Source: an uncultured Verrucomicrobiota bacterium | Lineage (GTDB): Bacteria > Verrucomicrobiota > Kiritimatiellia > RFP12 > UBA1067 | NCBI GenBank assembly: GCA_945487985.1 | Contig: CALYTX010000013.1 | Coordinates: forward strand, 1 to 14,959 | DNA length: 14,959 nucleotides | Reading direction: 5' to 3' | Part shown: one piece after another, positions 7,006-14,389 of the stretch | Position numbering within the stretch: position 1 is the first letter of the stretch | How the letters are laid out: every line of letters starts with the position of its first letter | The notes under the pieces: generated by a model | What the model was told of the DNA's origin: nothing | The model's input: only the letters and a program-made list of their open reading frames with translations | Databases searched by the model: none | Program-made: the position numbers and the translations under genes

Positions 7006-7245
7006 CTATCTAATCGCGCAGAGTGCTGCCGCCGCAGCCACGAGTGCGCAGGCCGCCGCGCGCCGCGCTGCGGAAACCGGACGAGCGGCTTCCTGCTTTT
7101 GCATTGGCAAGCGTCCATTGCCCTTGCGCAACATCCGCTCAAGCCCACGCAAGGCGATGGGAAGTCTACTTGGAGGGGCGGCAAGCAACGCGGCGGCGGC
7201 AAGCAAGACGACAACCAACACGATTCTGGCGATTTCAAACAACAC
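7006..7245 (-). CDS. Small two-helix membrane protein of unknown function
   Basis: A protein of 79 aa starting with GTG (7245-7243), supported by AAAAGG 6 nt upstream and by its position 20 nt after the PilB-type ATPase stop. Residues about 5-23 form a strongly hydrophobic helix (ARIVLVVVLLAAAALLAA), residues about 24-62 are basic and polar, and residues about 63-77 form a second Ala-rich hydrophobic stretch. It ends in a TAG upstream of the next promoter. I know of no family for it. The location as last gene of the pilus-motor operon suggests a membrane partner of the secretion or pilus machinery, but nothing in the sequence proves this. A shifted reading of the same region (7238-6969) lacks the start signals. 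That it is a real gene is likely, not certain. Confidence 0.55.
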   Translation of the reverse strand: MLFEIARIVLVVVLLAAAALLAAPPSRLPIALRGLERMLRKGNGRLPMQKQEAARPVSAARRAAACALVAAAAALCAIR

Positions 7246-7265
7246 AGCCGACCTTTTCGCCTCGT

Positions 7266-8954
7266 TCAGGTATAGCGTAAAACCTCGTCTACAGTAGTGT
7301 AGCCGTCGAGAATCGAGCGGATGCCGTCTTCACGCATCGTGCGCATCCCCAGTTCCCGCGCTTTCTCGCGGATAATCAAAGTCGGGGCCTTGTTGTTGAC
7401 CAGCTCGCGCAGAGGACCTGACATGCGCAAATACTCGAACACTCCCTTGCGCCCCTTGTAGCCGGTGCCATTGCACGTCTTGCACCCCTTGCCGAAATAG
7501 AACGGTCGCTGTCCAATCTGGTCGCGCGTCATTTCAATGCGCTCGAGTGTTTCATCGTCGGGTTCGTACGCCTGTTTACATTCGCGGCAGCAGGTTCGCA
7601 CCAGACGCTGGCCGAGCACGCCCTCGAGGGTGGAACTCAAAAGATACGGCGCCACGTTCATATCCACCAGACGCATCACCGCACCAGCGGCGTCGTTGGT
7701 GTGGAGAGTAGAAAACACGAAATGCCCGGTAAGTGCGGCCTGGACGGCGATTTCAGCCGTCTCGAGATCGCGGATCTCGCCAATCATCATCACATCGGGA
7801 TCCTGACGTAGGAACGCACGCAACACTTTTGCAAAGGTGTTGCCGACTTGCGCGTCGATGGGCACTTGCACAATACCGTCAACATTGTATTCAACCGGCT
7901 CTTCGGCCGTGAGCAGTTTCGTGTCGATCTGGTTAATACGGCGGAGAATCGAATACAGAGTAGTGGTTTTGCCCGATCCAGTAGGACCGGTTACGATGAA
8001 GATGCCGTTGGGCTTCTCGATATCCATCGTAATCTGCTCGTAGACATCTTCCGGCAGCCCCACGTTTTCGAGGTCAAGCGAGGTTGCAGACTGGTCGAGA
8101 ATTCGCATAACCACCGATTCGCCGTGGGCCGTGGGCAGACACGAAACGCGCAGGTCGACCGGTTTGCCGGCCACAGTCAGCGCAATGCGTCCATCCTGAG
8201 GTATGCGCCGCTCAGCGATGTTCAGGTTGGCGAGAATCTTAATGCGCGAGATGATTGCCGGTGCCATCTTCACATCGGGCGCCTTCATTTCGTAAAGCGC
8301 ACCATCGACACGGTAGCGAATCTTGAAATCATGCTCGAAGGGCTCGATGTGGATGTCGGCCGCGCGATCGACAACACCTTGGTAGAGCACGAGGTTGACG
8401 AAGCGGATGATTGCCGAGGAATTCGCCGCGTTTTCCATCGAGGCGATATCGTTGACATTGGCCGAAAGCGACACATCGTCGGCCATTCCTTCTCCGAGCG
8501 ACTTTATCATGTCCGCCACGGAATCGTTCGAGTCGCCGTAATACTGCGAGATGCGATCCATTACATCTTTCTCGCGCGCAAAGACGAAACGCACTTCCTT
8601 CGACAACGTGAAAAGCATTTCGTCGGAAATGCGCGGATCGACAAGATCGAATGTCGCCAGCGTCACGGAACTGTCGTCCACCGCAACCGGGAACACATTG
8701 TACATTCTGGCAGTCGATGCGGGAATCGCCTCGGTAACATCGGTTTCGATCGTCATCCCACCAAGGTCTATCGCCTCGGTGTCTTGATAGGCGGCCATGG
8801 CGGCGAGCAAATCGTCCTCGGAAAGCACCTCCTGGTCGATTACCAAGCGACGGATAGGCTTAGATTCGGTATTCGAGAGATCCTGCAAGTACTTGGCCTG
8901 CTCCTCGTCAAGGTAGCCGTTCTGGATGAGAATCTGGAGTATAGGGTCGAGCAT
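7266..8954 (-). CDS. Type IV pilus / type II secretion assembly ATPase, PilB/GspE family (second copy)
   Basis: A protein of 562 aa: a cytoplasmic hexameric ATPase that drives insertion of pilin-like subunits into a pilus or pseudopilus. Residues about 1-145 are the N-terminal T2SSE_N (MshEN-like) region. The core has the N2 domain with IHIEPFEHDFKIRYRVDGAL (201-220), Walker A GPTGSGKTT (323-331), the Asp box AEEPVEY (350-356, with Glu in the first acidic position where Asp is commoner), Walker B MMIGEIRD (389-396) and the His box TGHFVFSTLHTND (409-421). A four-Cys zinc site follows: C456-x2-C459 and C491-x2-C494, then GYKGRKGVFE. I chose the ATG at 8954, 5 nt after the pilT stop with GAGGA 9 nt upstream; the TTG at 8963 has no usable spacing. 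PilB and GspE cannot be told apart without the rest of the machinery, which is not in the window. Confidence 0.93.
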   Translation of the reverse strand: MLDPILQILIQNGYLDEEQAKYLQDLSNTESKPIRRLVIDQEVLSEDDLLAAMAAYQDTEAIDLGGMTIETDVTEAIPASTARMYNVFPVAVDDSSVTLATFDLVDPRISDEMLFTLSKEVRFVFAREKDVMDRISQYYGDSNDSVADMIKSLGEGMADDVSLSANVNDIASMENAANSSAIIRFVNLVLYQGVVDRAADIHIEPFEHDFKIRYRVDGALYEMKAPDVKMAPAIISRIKILANLNIAERRIPQDGRIALTVAGKPVDLRVSCLPTAHGESVVMRILDQSATSLDLENVGLPEDVYEQITMDIEKPNGIFIVTGPTGSGKTTTLYSILRRINQIDTKLLTAEEPVEYNVDGIVQVPIDAQVGNTFAKVLRAFLRQDPDVMMIGEIRDLETAEIAVQAALTGHFVFSTLHTNDAAGAVMRLVDMNVAPYLLSSTLEGVLGQRLVRTCCRECKQAYEPDDETLERIEMTRDQIGQRPFYFGKGCKTCNGTGYKGRKGVFEYLRMSGPLRELVNNKAPTLIIREKARELGMRTMREDGIRSILDGYTTVDEVLRYT

Positions 8955-8959
8955 CGGTT

Positions 8960-10048
8960 TCAATCCTCGCCCATCTCTTCCTTGAGCTTCTGTACAACGC
9001 TGTCGGGGTCTTGCGCCTTGGTGATAAGCTCTTCGTAGGAGATGTAACCGTCTTTGTAGTGTTTAAGCAGACACGAATCGAGCGTCATCATTCCGAATTT
9101 GGCTCCAGTTTGCAGATCGCTCTTAATCATATTGGTCTTGTTGTCGCGGATGCGGCTCTTGATCGCATCGGTCGAAGTCATTATTTCAAAGGCGGCGATG
9201 CGCCCGTGAACCTCGCCGTTCGCATCGAGCTTGGGCAAGAGAATCTGGGAAATAACCGCCTGCAACCCCGATGCCAACTGGGTTCGAACCTGCTCCTGCT
9301 GATTAGTTGGGAACGCATCGACGATACGATCAACCGTTTCGGCCGCGCCCGTAGTGTGAAGAGTACCGAAGACAAGGTGACCGGTTTCCGCCGCGGTAAT
9401 CGCAGCGGCGATCGTTTCGAGGTCGCGCATTTCACCTACGAGAATCACATCGGGATCTTGACGGAGGGCGCGGCGAATGGCCTCGGCGAAGGAAGGCACG
9501 TCGTCGCCGATCTCGCGCTGGGTGACAAGCGATTTGGATGATTTATGATAGAATTCAATCGGATCTTCGATGGTGATAATGTGCACCGAACGCTCGTGGT
9601 TGATAACATCGAGCATCGAAGCGAGCGTCGTCGATTTGCCCGATCCGGTCGGACCGGTGACGAGAATCAATCCGCGCGGCTTGTAAAGCAATTCCTTGAC
9701 AACCGGCGGCAACCCCAGCTGCTCCATCGTCAGCAGTTTCGAGGGGATCTGGCGCAGAACCATGCCGTAGCGCTTGCGCTCCTTGAGGACCGACACACGG
9801 AAACGCGTCCCCGAAGGATGGGCGAGGGCGAAATCTGCGCCGCCGTTGTTTTCAACCTCCAGCATCTGTGCCTCAGTTGAAACCTCCTTGCAAAGGCGAA
9901 GCGTATCCTCTTCTGTCATTTCTTCGTCTGCAAGCGGACAGAGTTCGCCGTGTACGCGCAGGAGCGGCGGCATGTATGCGCGGATGTGCAAATCGCTACC
10001 GCCTTCATCGATCGTCGCCTGCAGTAGCTCATCCATCGAAATGTCCAT
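8960..10048 (-). CDS. pilT: Type IV pilus twitching motility / retraction ATPase PilT
   Basis: A protein of 362 aa, the normal PilT length. It lacks the long N-terminal domain and the zinc site of PilB, as expected for a retraction motor. Features are the N-terminal GGSDLHI..PPLLRVHGEL (16-36), Walker A GPTGSGKST (132-140), the Asp box EDPIEF (161-166), Walker B ILVGEMRD (202-209), the His box ETGHLVFGTLHTTGA (221-235) and, near the C-terminus, AIKSRIRD (295-302), which matches the AIRNLIRE motif needed for retraction in known PilT proteins. A strong Shine-Dalgarno, GGAGGAG (10064-10058), lies 9 nt before the ATG, so unlike the first gene of its operon it uses conventional initiation. It lies 50 nt after one assembly ATPase and 5 nt before another. 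Presence of PilT argues that retractable type IV pili are made, rather than type II secretion alone. Confidence 0.95.
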   Translation of the reverse strand: MDISMDELLQATIDEGGSDLHIRAYMPPLLRVHGELCPLADEEMTEEDTLRLCKEVSTEAQMLEVENNGGADFALAHPSGTRFRVSVLKERKRYGMVLRQIPSKLLTMEQLGLPPVVKELLYKPRGLILVTGPTGSGKSTTLASMLDVINHERSVHIITIEDPIEFYHKSSKSLVTQREIGDDVPSFAEAIRRALRQDPDVILVGEMRDLETIAAAITAAETGHLVFGTLHTTGAAETVDRIVDAFPTNQQEQVRTQLASGLQAVISQILLPKLDANGEVHGRIAAFEIMTSTDAIKSRIRDNKTNMIKSDLQTGAKFGMMTLDSCLLKHYKDGYISYEELITKAQDPDSVVQKLKEEMGED

Positions 10049-10057
10049 CTTGGAAAT

Positions 10058-10064
10058 CTCCTCC
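10058..10064 (-). promoter_or_regulatory. Strong ribosome-binding site of pilT
   Basis: GGAGGAG on the minus strand, 9 nt before the pilT ATG. It is notable because it shows that the organism's ribosomes use Shine-Dalgarno pairing inside operons, in contrast to the operon-first genes of this window. Confidence 0.8.
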
Positions 10065-10098
10065 GTCTTGGTTGTGGTACAGTTAAATTCCTAAGCCC

Positions 10099-11766
10099 TC
10101 AATCGGCGTCGCCCATCGTCACGCGCAACACTTCCGACAGACTCGTCATGCCGCTGGCCACCTTGAGCATGCCGTCTTCGCGCAGCGTGCGCATTCCCAT
10201 TTCGCGTGCACGCTGACGCAACAGCGTTGCCGGGGCGTGGTCGAAAATAAGCCGCTCAATCGTATCGTCGACCTTGAAAATCTCGAAGATGCCCTTTCGC
10301 CCCTTGTAGCCTGTGCGGCCGCAGCGCTCACAGCCCGCGCCACGATACATGCATTCAGGCATGGTCTTGGCAATCGAGCCGAGCATCTTGATGTCGCGAT
10401 CGGAGGGCTTGTATTCCTCGCGGCAGTTTTCGCAAATGGCGCGCACAAGCCGCTGGGCCATGGCAGCCCGCAGAGCGGACGCGACGAGAAACGGCTTGCA
10501 GCCGATATCCAGCAGTCGCGTCACCGCCGAGGGCGCGTCATTGGTATGCAAGGTCGAAAACACCAAATGCCCCGTGAGCGCGGCCTCCATCGCAATGCCA
10601 GCGGTCTCTTCGTCGCGGATTTCGCCTATCATCACGATATTCGGCGCCTGACGAAGAATCGAACGCAGCGCAGCGGAGAAGTCCAGCCCAACATCTTTGT
10701 TTACCTGCACCTGATTGATGCCCGACATTTGGTATTCGACTGGGTCTTCGACGGTGATGAGTTTCTTGTCGGGCGTGTTGATTTGACCAAGACAGGCGTA
10801 GAGCGTAGTTGTTTTGCCCGAACCAGTAGGGCCAGTTACAAGCACCACACCGTCAGGCAGCTTAATCAGCCGCTCGAAAGTCGCTTGGTCATCGGCCAGA
10901 AATCCGAGCTGCGGCAAACCGAGCGCAAGATTGGTCTTGTCGAGAATACGCATGACAATCGACTCGCCGTGATTGGTCGGAACCGAGTTGACACGCAAGT
11001 CGAGATCCTTCCCGCCGACGGAAATCTGGATGCGACCGTCCTGAGGGACGCGCTTTTCCGAGATTTTCATCTTCGACATAATCTTGATTCGCGAAATAAT
11101 CGAACCTTGCAGCCGCTTGGGAGGCGAATCCATCTTTCTGAGCGCCCCGTCGATACGATAGCGCACGCGAAACTCCTTCTCCATCGGCTCCAGATGAATA
11201 TCCGACGCCTTCATCTTGATCGCTGTGGTTATCAGCATGTTCGCGAGTTTGACTACGGCCGAATCGTCCCCTTCAACCAAATTGTCGGCTCCGTCAGACT
11301 CGCCACGCGTTTGCACATCGGCCACACCATCGTCCTGGTACAGCTTGGCCATTGCGGCCAGGACCTCGGCTCGGGGTGAAATCACCGCCTCGACATCGCG
11401 CCCGTGCAGAACGTAACGCAGAGAATCGATTGCGTCGTATCCCATCGGATCGGAAAGCGCGACGGTAATCGAATCCTCGTCGGCCACTACCGGCACCACG
11501 CCGTATTTCTTCGCGATGTCGGCGGGAATTTCTCGCACAATTTCAGCGTTGATCGCGTCGGCGTTGACATGGCAGTATTTAAGCCCGAATTGATCGGCCA
11601 CCGTGCCTAGCACTTCGTCTTCGCCTATAGTTCCGCCTGAGACGAGCACATCGAGCGTCGTTTCGTTCTCGGCCTTCATCGACTGCGAGGCGGAAGCGAC
11701 CTGTTCATCGGTCAGGAAGCCGCGCTCCACGAGGAGCTGGACAACATATTCATCGTTGCTTGTCAT
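10099..11766 (-). CDS. Type IV pilus / type II secretion assembly ATPase, GspE/PilB family (first copy)
   Basis: A protein of 555 aa. Residues about 1-150 form the N-terminal T2SSE_N domain (FLTDEQVASASQ opening), followed by an acidic linker at about 150-168. The motor core has SDIHLEPMEKEFRVRYRIDG (188-207), Walker A GPTGSGKTT (312-320), the Asp box VEDPVEY (339-345), Walker B IVMIGEIRD (377-385) and the His box TGHLVFSTLHTND (398-410). The zinc site is C445-x2-C448 and C479-x2-C482. The segment LRQAPN (371-376) has Ala where most family members, including the other two ATPases here, have Asp (LRQDPD). It is the first gene of the operon, followed by pilT and the second assembly ATPase. Two PilB/GspE paralogues around pilT suggest one for pili and one for a secretion pseudopilus, but which is which cannot be decided here. 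The ATG lies 11 nt after a perfect -10 box, without a Shine-Dalgarno. Confidence 0.93.
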   Translation of the reverse strand: MTSNDEYVVQLLVERGFLTDEQVASASQSMKAENETTLDVLVSGGTIGEDEVLGTVADQFGLKYCHVNADAINAEIVREIPADIAKKYGVVPVVADEDSITVALSDPMGYDAIDSLRYVLHGRDVEAVISPRAEVLAAMAKLYQDDGVADVQTRGESDGADNLVEGDDSAVVKLANMLITTAIKMKASDIHLEPMEKEFRVRYRIDGALRKMDSPPKRLQGSIISRIKIMSKMKISEKRVPQDGRIQISVGGKDLDLRVNSVPTNHGESIVMRILDKTNLALGLPQLGFLADDQATFERLIKLPDGVVLVTGPTGSGKTTTLYACLGQINTPDKKLITVEDPVEYQMSGINQVQVNKDVGLDFSAALRSILRQAPNIVMIGEIRDEETAGIAMEAALTGHLVFSTLHTNDAPSAVTRLLDIGCKPFLVASALRAAMAQRLVRAICENCREEYKPSDRDIKMLGSIAKTMPECMYRGAGCERCGRTGYKGRKGIFEIFKVDDTIERLIFDHAPATLLRQRAREMGMRTLREDGMLKVASGMTSLSEVLRVTMGDAD

Positions 11767-11777
11767 TCTTAATGGAC

Positions 11778-11806
11778 ATTATAGCGCAAATCCAATCCTC
11801 AGGCAA
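11778..11806 (-). promoter_or_regulatory. Sigma-70-type promoter for the pilus/secretion ATPase operon
   Basis: On the minus strand, -35 TTGCCT (11806-11801), a 17-nt spacer, and a perfect -10 TATAAT (11783-11778) within GCTATAAT. The ATG at 11766 follows after 11 nt, so the expected leader is only about 3-5 nt. The promoter overlaps the last codons of oppF. Confidence 0.72.
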
Positions 11807-12602
11807 GGGGCTTGCCAATCTTGGGAACCGATGCCATGAGATATTTCGTATATTCCTCTCGGGGATGCTTTAACACCTCTGCACAAGAGCCGGATTCGAC
11901 AATCTTACCCTTGTTCATCACGATTATCCTGTCGGCAATGTGCTGCACTACGCCAAGATCGTGAGTGATAAAGAGCATGCTCAGGGAAAGCTTCTTCTTC
12001 AGGCGTGATAGCAAATCGAGCACTTGCGCGCGAATCGTCAGATCTAGCGCGCTTACGGCCTCGTCGCAAATCAGCAACTGAGGACGAAGCGCAATTGCGC
12101 GCGCAATGCAGATGCGCTGGCGCTGGCCGCCAGAGAACTCGTGGGGGTAGCGCTCGAGAATATCGCCGTCCATCCCCACCTCGGCAAGCAGTTCCTCCGC
12201 GCGCGACTTGGCCTGATCGGGCGTCGCGAGATTGTGATAGACGATTCCTTCTGTAAGAATCTCGCGAATCGTGTGGCGCGGATTCAGCGAGGCGTTGGGA
12301 TCCTGGAAAACAACCTGCACCTTGCGGCGGTAGGCCAATTCGCGATCGCGTGAAAGATGCGCAATATCCTCACCATCGACCAAAATCGAGCCGCCACATG
12401 GACGGTTGAGCCCGAGAATTGCCCTGCTGGTCGTCGATTTGCCGCAACCAGACTCGCCAACGACCCCGAGCGTCTCGCCGCGGCGCAAATCGAAACTGAC
12501 ACCGTCAACGGCCTTCACATACCCGCATGTCCGTGCGAAAATTCCCTTTCGAATCGGGAAATAGACCTTCAAATCCCTTACTTGCAGAATATTCTCTTGC
12601 AT
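11799..12602 (-). CDS. oppF: Oligopeptide/dipeptide ABC transporter ATP-binding protein, OppF-like (orphan)
   Basis: A protein of 267 aa with a complete nucleotide-binding domain: Walker A GESGCGKST (49-57), Q-loop QDPNASLNPR (100-109), signature FSGGQRQR (156-163), Walker B LLICDE (176-181) and switch H214 in ITHD. The C-terminal HPREEYTKYLMASVP (246-260) is the short oligopeptide-transporter tail that identifies the OppF/DppF branch. In known systems OppF pairs with OppD and two permeases plus a binding protein to import peptides, but none of these is in the window. I chose the ATG at 12602 (AAAGGA 5 nt upstream); an ATG at 12608 overlaps the nadB stop as ATGA but has no spacing from that site, and the frame to 12710 extends back through nadB. 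Co-transcription with nadB is likely. The Walker B reads DEAVSALD, where Pro is more usual than Ala. Confidence 0.93.
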   Translation of the reverse strand: MQENILQVRDLKVYFPIRKGIFARTCGYVKAVDGVSFDLRRGETLGVVGESGCGKSTTSRAILGLNRPCGGSILVDGEDIAHLSRDRELAYRRKVQVVFQDPNASLNPRHTIREILTEGIVYHNLATPDQAKSRAEELLAEVGMDGDILERYPHEFSGGQRQRICIARAIALRPQLLICDEAVSALDLTIRAQVLDLLSRLKKKLSLSMLFITHDLGVVQHIADRIIVMNKGKIVESGSCAEVLKHPREEYTKYLMASVPKIGKPLA

Positions 12603-12604
12603 GC

Positions 12605-14197
12605 TCATCCTTTGTAGCCGTCCACAACACTCTGCCGTACGCGTGAGGCTTGCCGAGGATAGTCGAGCGTGTAGTGCAAGCCTCTGCTCTCGCGACGCTT
12701 CATCGCGCATTTGACTATCAACTCGGCGCAGACGGCAAGATTTCGCAATTCAAGCGTATCGGGCGTGACGAGATAGCGGAAATAGTATTCGCGAATTTCC
12801 TTGCGAAGCATCTTGATACGGTGGGCTGCGCGTTGCAGGCGCTTATTGGTGCGCACGATTCCGACGTAATCCCACATCAGCCGACGGATTTCATCCCACA
12901 TGTGCGTTACGAGCACTGCTTCATCTGGCGGCACGGCGTTGCCTATCTTCCACGCGGGAATCGCCGGCGGCCTGCCACGGAAGCGTTCGGGAGCGTGAAC
13001 GAGACGGGCGGCGGCGAGCCGCGCGCAGACCATCGCTTCCATTAGCGAATTTGAGGCCAGCCGGTTGGCGCCGTGCAGCCCGGTCGAGGCGCATTCCCCA
13101 ATAGCGGAAAGCCCCTTAATGGAGGTAGTGCCGTCAATCGCGGCCTGAATGCCGCCGCAGGTGTAGTGCGCCGCCGGCACAACGGGGATGAGATCGCTGG
13201 CCATATCGATTCCGAACTCCATGCACTTGTGATAGATGTTCGGGAATCGCGTCATGAGATATTTGCGCCCCTTCCGGCGGATATCGAGGAACACGCAATC
13301 ATCGCCGGTACGCTTCATTTCCGAATCAATGGATCGAGCGACGATATCGCGTGGCGCGAGCGAGCCGCGCGGGTCGTAATTCTGCATAAACTGCCGGCCG
13401 TGCTTGTCAACGAGAACCGCACCTTCACCGCGAACGGCCTCTGATATTAGAAAACGTTTCGCCTGGGGATGGAAAAGGCAGGTCGGATGGAACTGGATGA
13501 ATTCCATATTCTCAATCTTCGCGCCCGCGCGCCAGGCGATTGCAATGCCGTCGCCCGTGGCGGAATCGGGGTTGCACGTATAAAGATACACTTTGCCGCA
13601 GCCGCCGGTGGCGAGAATGGTGTTGGGCGAGCGAATAGCGTAGATCTCGCCGGAATCGCGATCCAGGACGTAAGCGCCAAGACATCGCTTATCGCCCTTC
13701 ACACCGATGCGGTTGGACATAATCAGATCGATTACAATCGTCTGCTCGCGCACGTCGATTTCGCGTCGCTTTCGCAACTCGCGCACGAGCGCCGCTTCGC
13801 ATTGTTCGCCGGTGATGTCACCGGCATGGAGGATTCGCCGCTCGCTGTGGCCGCCTTCGCGCGTCAAATCCCACGAGCCGTCGCTCTTCTTGGAGAATTC
13901 AACTCCCCAGCCGACGAGATCGGCGATGCCCTGCGGAGCGTTCTCGCAAATCGCATGCACCACATCGCTCTTGCCCAGCCACGCACCGGCAATCATCGTA
14001 TCGCGCGCGTGCTTGTCGAAACTGTCAAGCGGATCCATCACGCAACAGATTCCGCCCTGGGCGAAGTTCGAATTGCAATCCTCCAGCCGTCCTTTGGAGA
14101 CAACGACTACTCTGCCGCTCCTAGATAAATGCAGCGCACTCACCAGCCCGGACATGCCCGAGCCGACGACGAAATAATCGCAATCGACGGTTTTCAT
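12605..14197 (-). CDS. nadB: L-aspartate oxidase
   Basis: A protein of 530 aa, the normal length. It is a flavoenzyme that oxidises L-aspartate to iminoaspartate, which NadA condenses with dihydroxyacetone phosphate to quinolinate in de novo NAD synthesis. The N-terminal FAD-binding motif is VGSGMSG (11-17), followed by SNFAQGGI (43-50). Substrate and catalytic-site segments are REGGHSERRILHAGD (113-127), EFIQFHPT (232-239), SEAVRGEGA (252-260), APRDIVAR (281-288) and VPAAHYTCGG (340-349), followed by GLHGANRLASNSL (373-385). These match aspartate oxidase rather than the related succinate dehydrogenase or fumarate reductase flavoprotein, and the gene stands without SdhB/SdhC partners. The start ATG has AAGGGAG 4 nt upstream. 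nadA and nadC are not in the window. It is preceded by a possible leader ORF and followed at once by an orphan oppF. Confidence 0.96.
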   Translation of the reverse strand: MKTVDCDYFVVGSGMSGLVSALHLSRSGRVVVVSKGRLEDCNSNFAQGGICCVMDPLDSFDKHARDTMIAGAWLGKSDVVHAICENAPQGIADLVGWGVEFSKKSDGSWDLTREGGHSERRILHAGDITGEQCEAALVRELRKRREIDVREQTIVIDLIMSNRIGVKGDKRCLGAYVLDRDSGEIYAIRSPNTILATGGCGKVYLYTCNPDSATGDGIAIAWRAGAKIENMEFIQFHPTCLFHPQAKRFLISEAVRGEGAVLVDKHGRQFMQNYDPRGSLAPRDIVARSIDSEMKRTGDDCVFLDIRRKGRKYLMTRFPNIYHKCMEFGIDMASDLIPVVPAAHYTCGGIQAAIDGTTSIKGLSAIGECASTGLHGANRLASNSLMEAMVCARLAAARLVHAPERFRGRPPAIPAWKIGNAVPPDEAVLVTHMWDEIRRLMWDYVGIVRTNKRLQRAAHRIKMLRKEIREYYFRYLVTPDTLELRNLAVCAELIVKCAMKRRESRGLHYTLDYPRQASRVRQSVVDGYKG

Positions 14198-14201
14198 TTT
14201 A

Positions 14202-14208
14202 CTCCCTT
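14202..14208 (-). promoter_or_regulatory. nadB ribosome-binding site overlapping the stop of the putative leader ORF
   Basis: AAGGGAG on the minus strand, 4 nt before the nadB ATG. Its first two bases are the last two of the TAA (14209-14207) that ends the 41-codon ORF, so ribosomes terminating there would sit on the nadB initiation site. Confidence 0.7.
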
Positions 14209-14332
14209 AAAAAACGGCACACATTGTATCCCACGCGCGACATCCGCTTTCTATCGACTTCAACCCGCCGCCTGAAATCGGCGTAGGAATCGCGGACTCT
14301 GCCGAGAGCATGAAAACAACCGTTTTATACAT
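14207..14332 (-). CDS. Putative 41-aa leaderless leader ORF upstream of nadB
   Basis: ATG at 14332, TAA at 14209-14207, with no interruption. The start lies 6 nt after a perfect promoter -10 box, the same arrangement as at the starts of recognised genes in the window. The stop overlaps the nadB Shine-Dalgarno, so translation would be coupled to nadB. The predicted peptide opens MYKTVVFMLSAESAIPTP, contains GGG, two Cys and one Trp, and has no recognisable domain or clear signal peptide. It may be a regulatory leader peptide, a small protein, or simply the 5' untranslated region of nadB containing an open frame by chance. It rests on context alone; codon evidence is too short to judge. Confidence 0.35.
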   Translation of the reverse strand: MYKTVVFMLSAESAIPTPISGGGLKSIESGCRAWDTMCAVF

Positions 14333-14338
14333 ACACAG

Positions 14339-14367
14339 ATTATAGCAAAGCCAACAAAGCGTTGCAA
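14339..14367 (-). promoter_or_regulatory. Sigma-70-type promoter for the nadB-oppF operon
   Basis: On the minus strand, -35 TTGCAA (14367-14362), a 17-nt spacer, and a perfect extended -10, TGCTATAAT (hexamer 14344-14339). It is the best match to consensus in the window. It lies in the 57-nt gap between the phosphoribosyltransferase stop and the putative leader ORF, about 140 nt upstream of nadB. Confidence 0.78.
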
Positions 14368-14389
14368 ACTCGCGGGGGAGCCAACTCGG

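Noticed and set aside
7848..9038. 396-aa open frame on the plus strand
   Set aside because: It lies exactly antisense to the second PilB/GspE gene, whose motifs are complete. It is low-complexity, Arg/His-rich and matches no family, which is typical of the complement of a GC-rich gene.
10237..11379. 380-aa open frame on the plus strand
   Set aside because: Antisense shadow of the first GspE/PilB gene, with no ribosome-binding site and no recognisable domain.
12603..12710. N-terminal extension of OppF
   Set aside because: It overlaps the end of nadB in another frame. OppF homologues begin just before the ILQVRDLKVYFP strand, and the ATG at 12602 has a well-spaced AAAGGA.
13469..14128. 219-aa open frame on the plus strand
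   Set aside because: Antisense to nadB, which is fully supported by conserved FAD and active-site motifs.
14258..14286. Possible short hairpin (CGCCG / CGGCG) in the nadB leader, considered as riboswitch or attenuator
   Set aside because: Only a 5-bp stem with an 8-nt loop and no U-run; it matches no riboswitch class I can recognise by eye.
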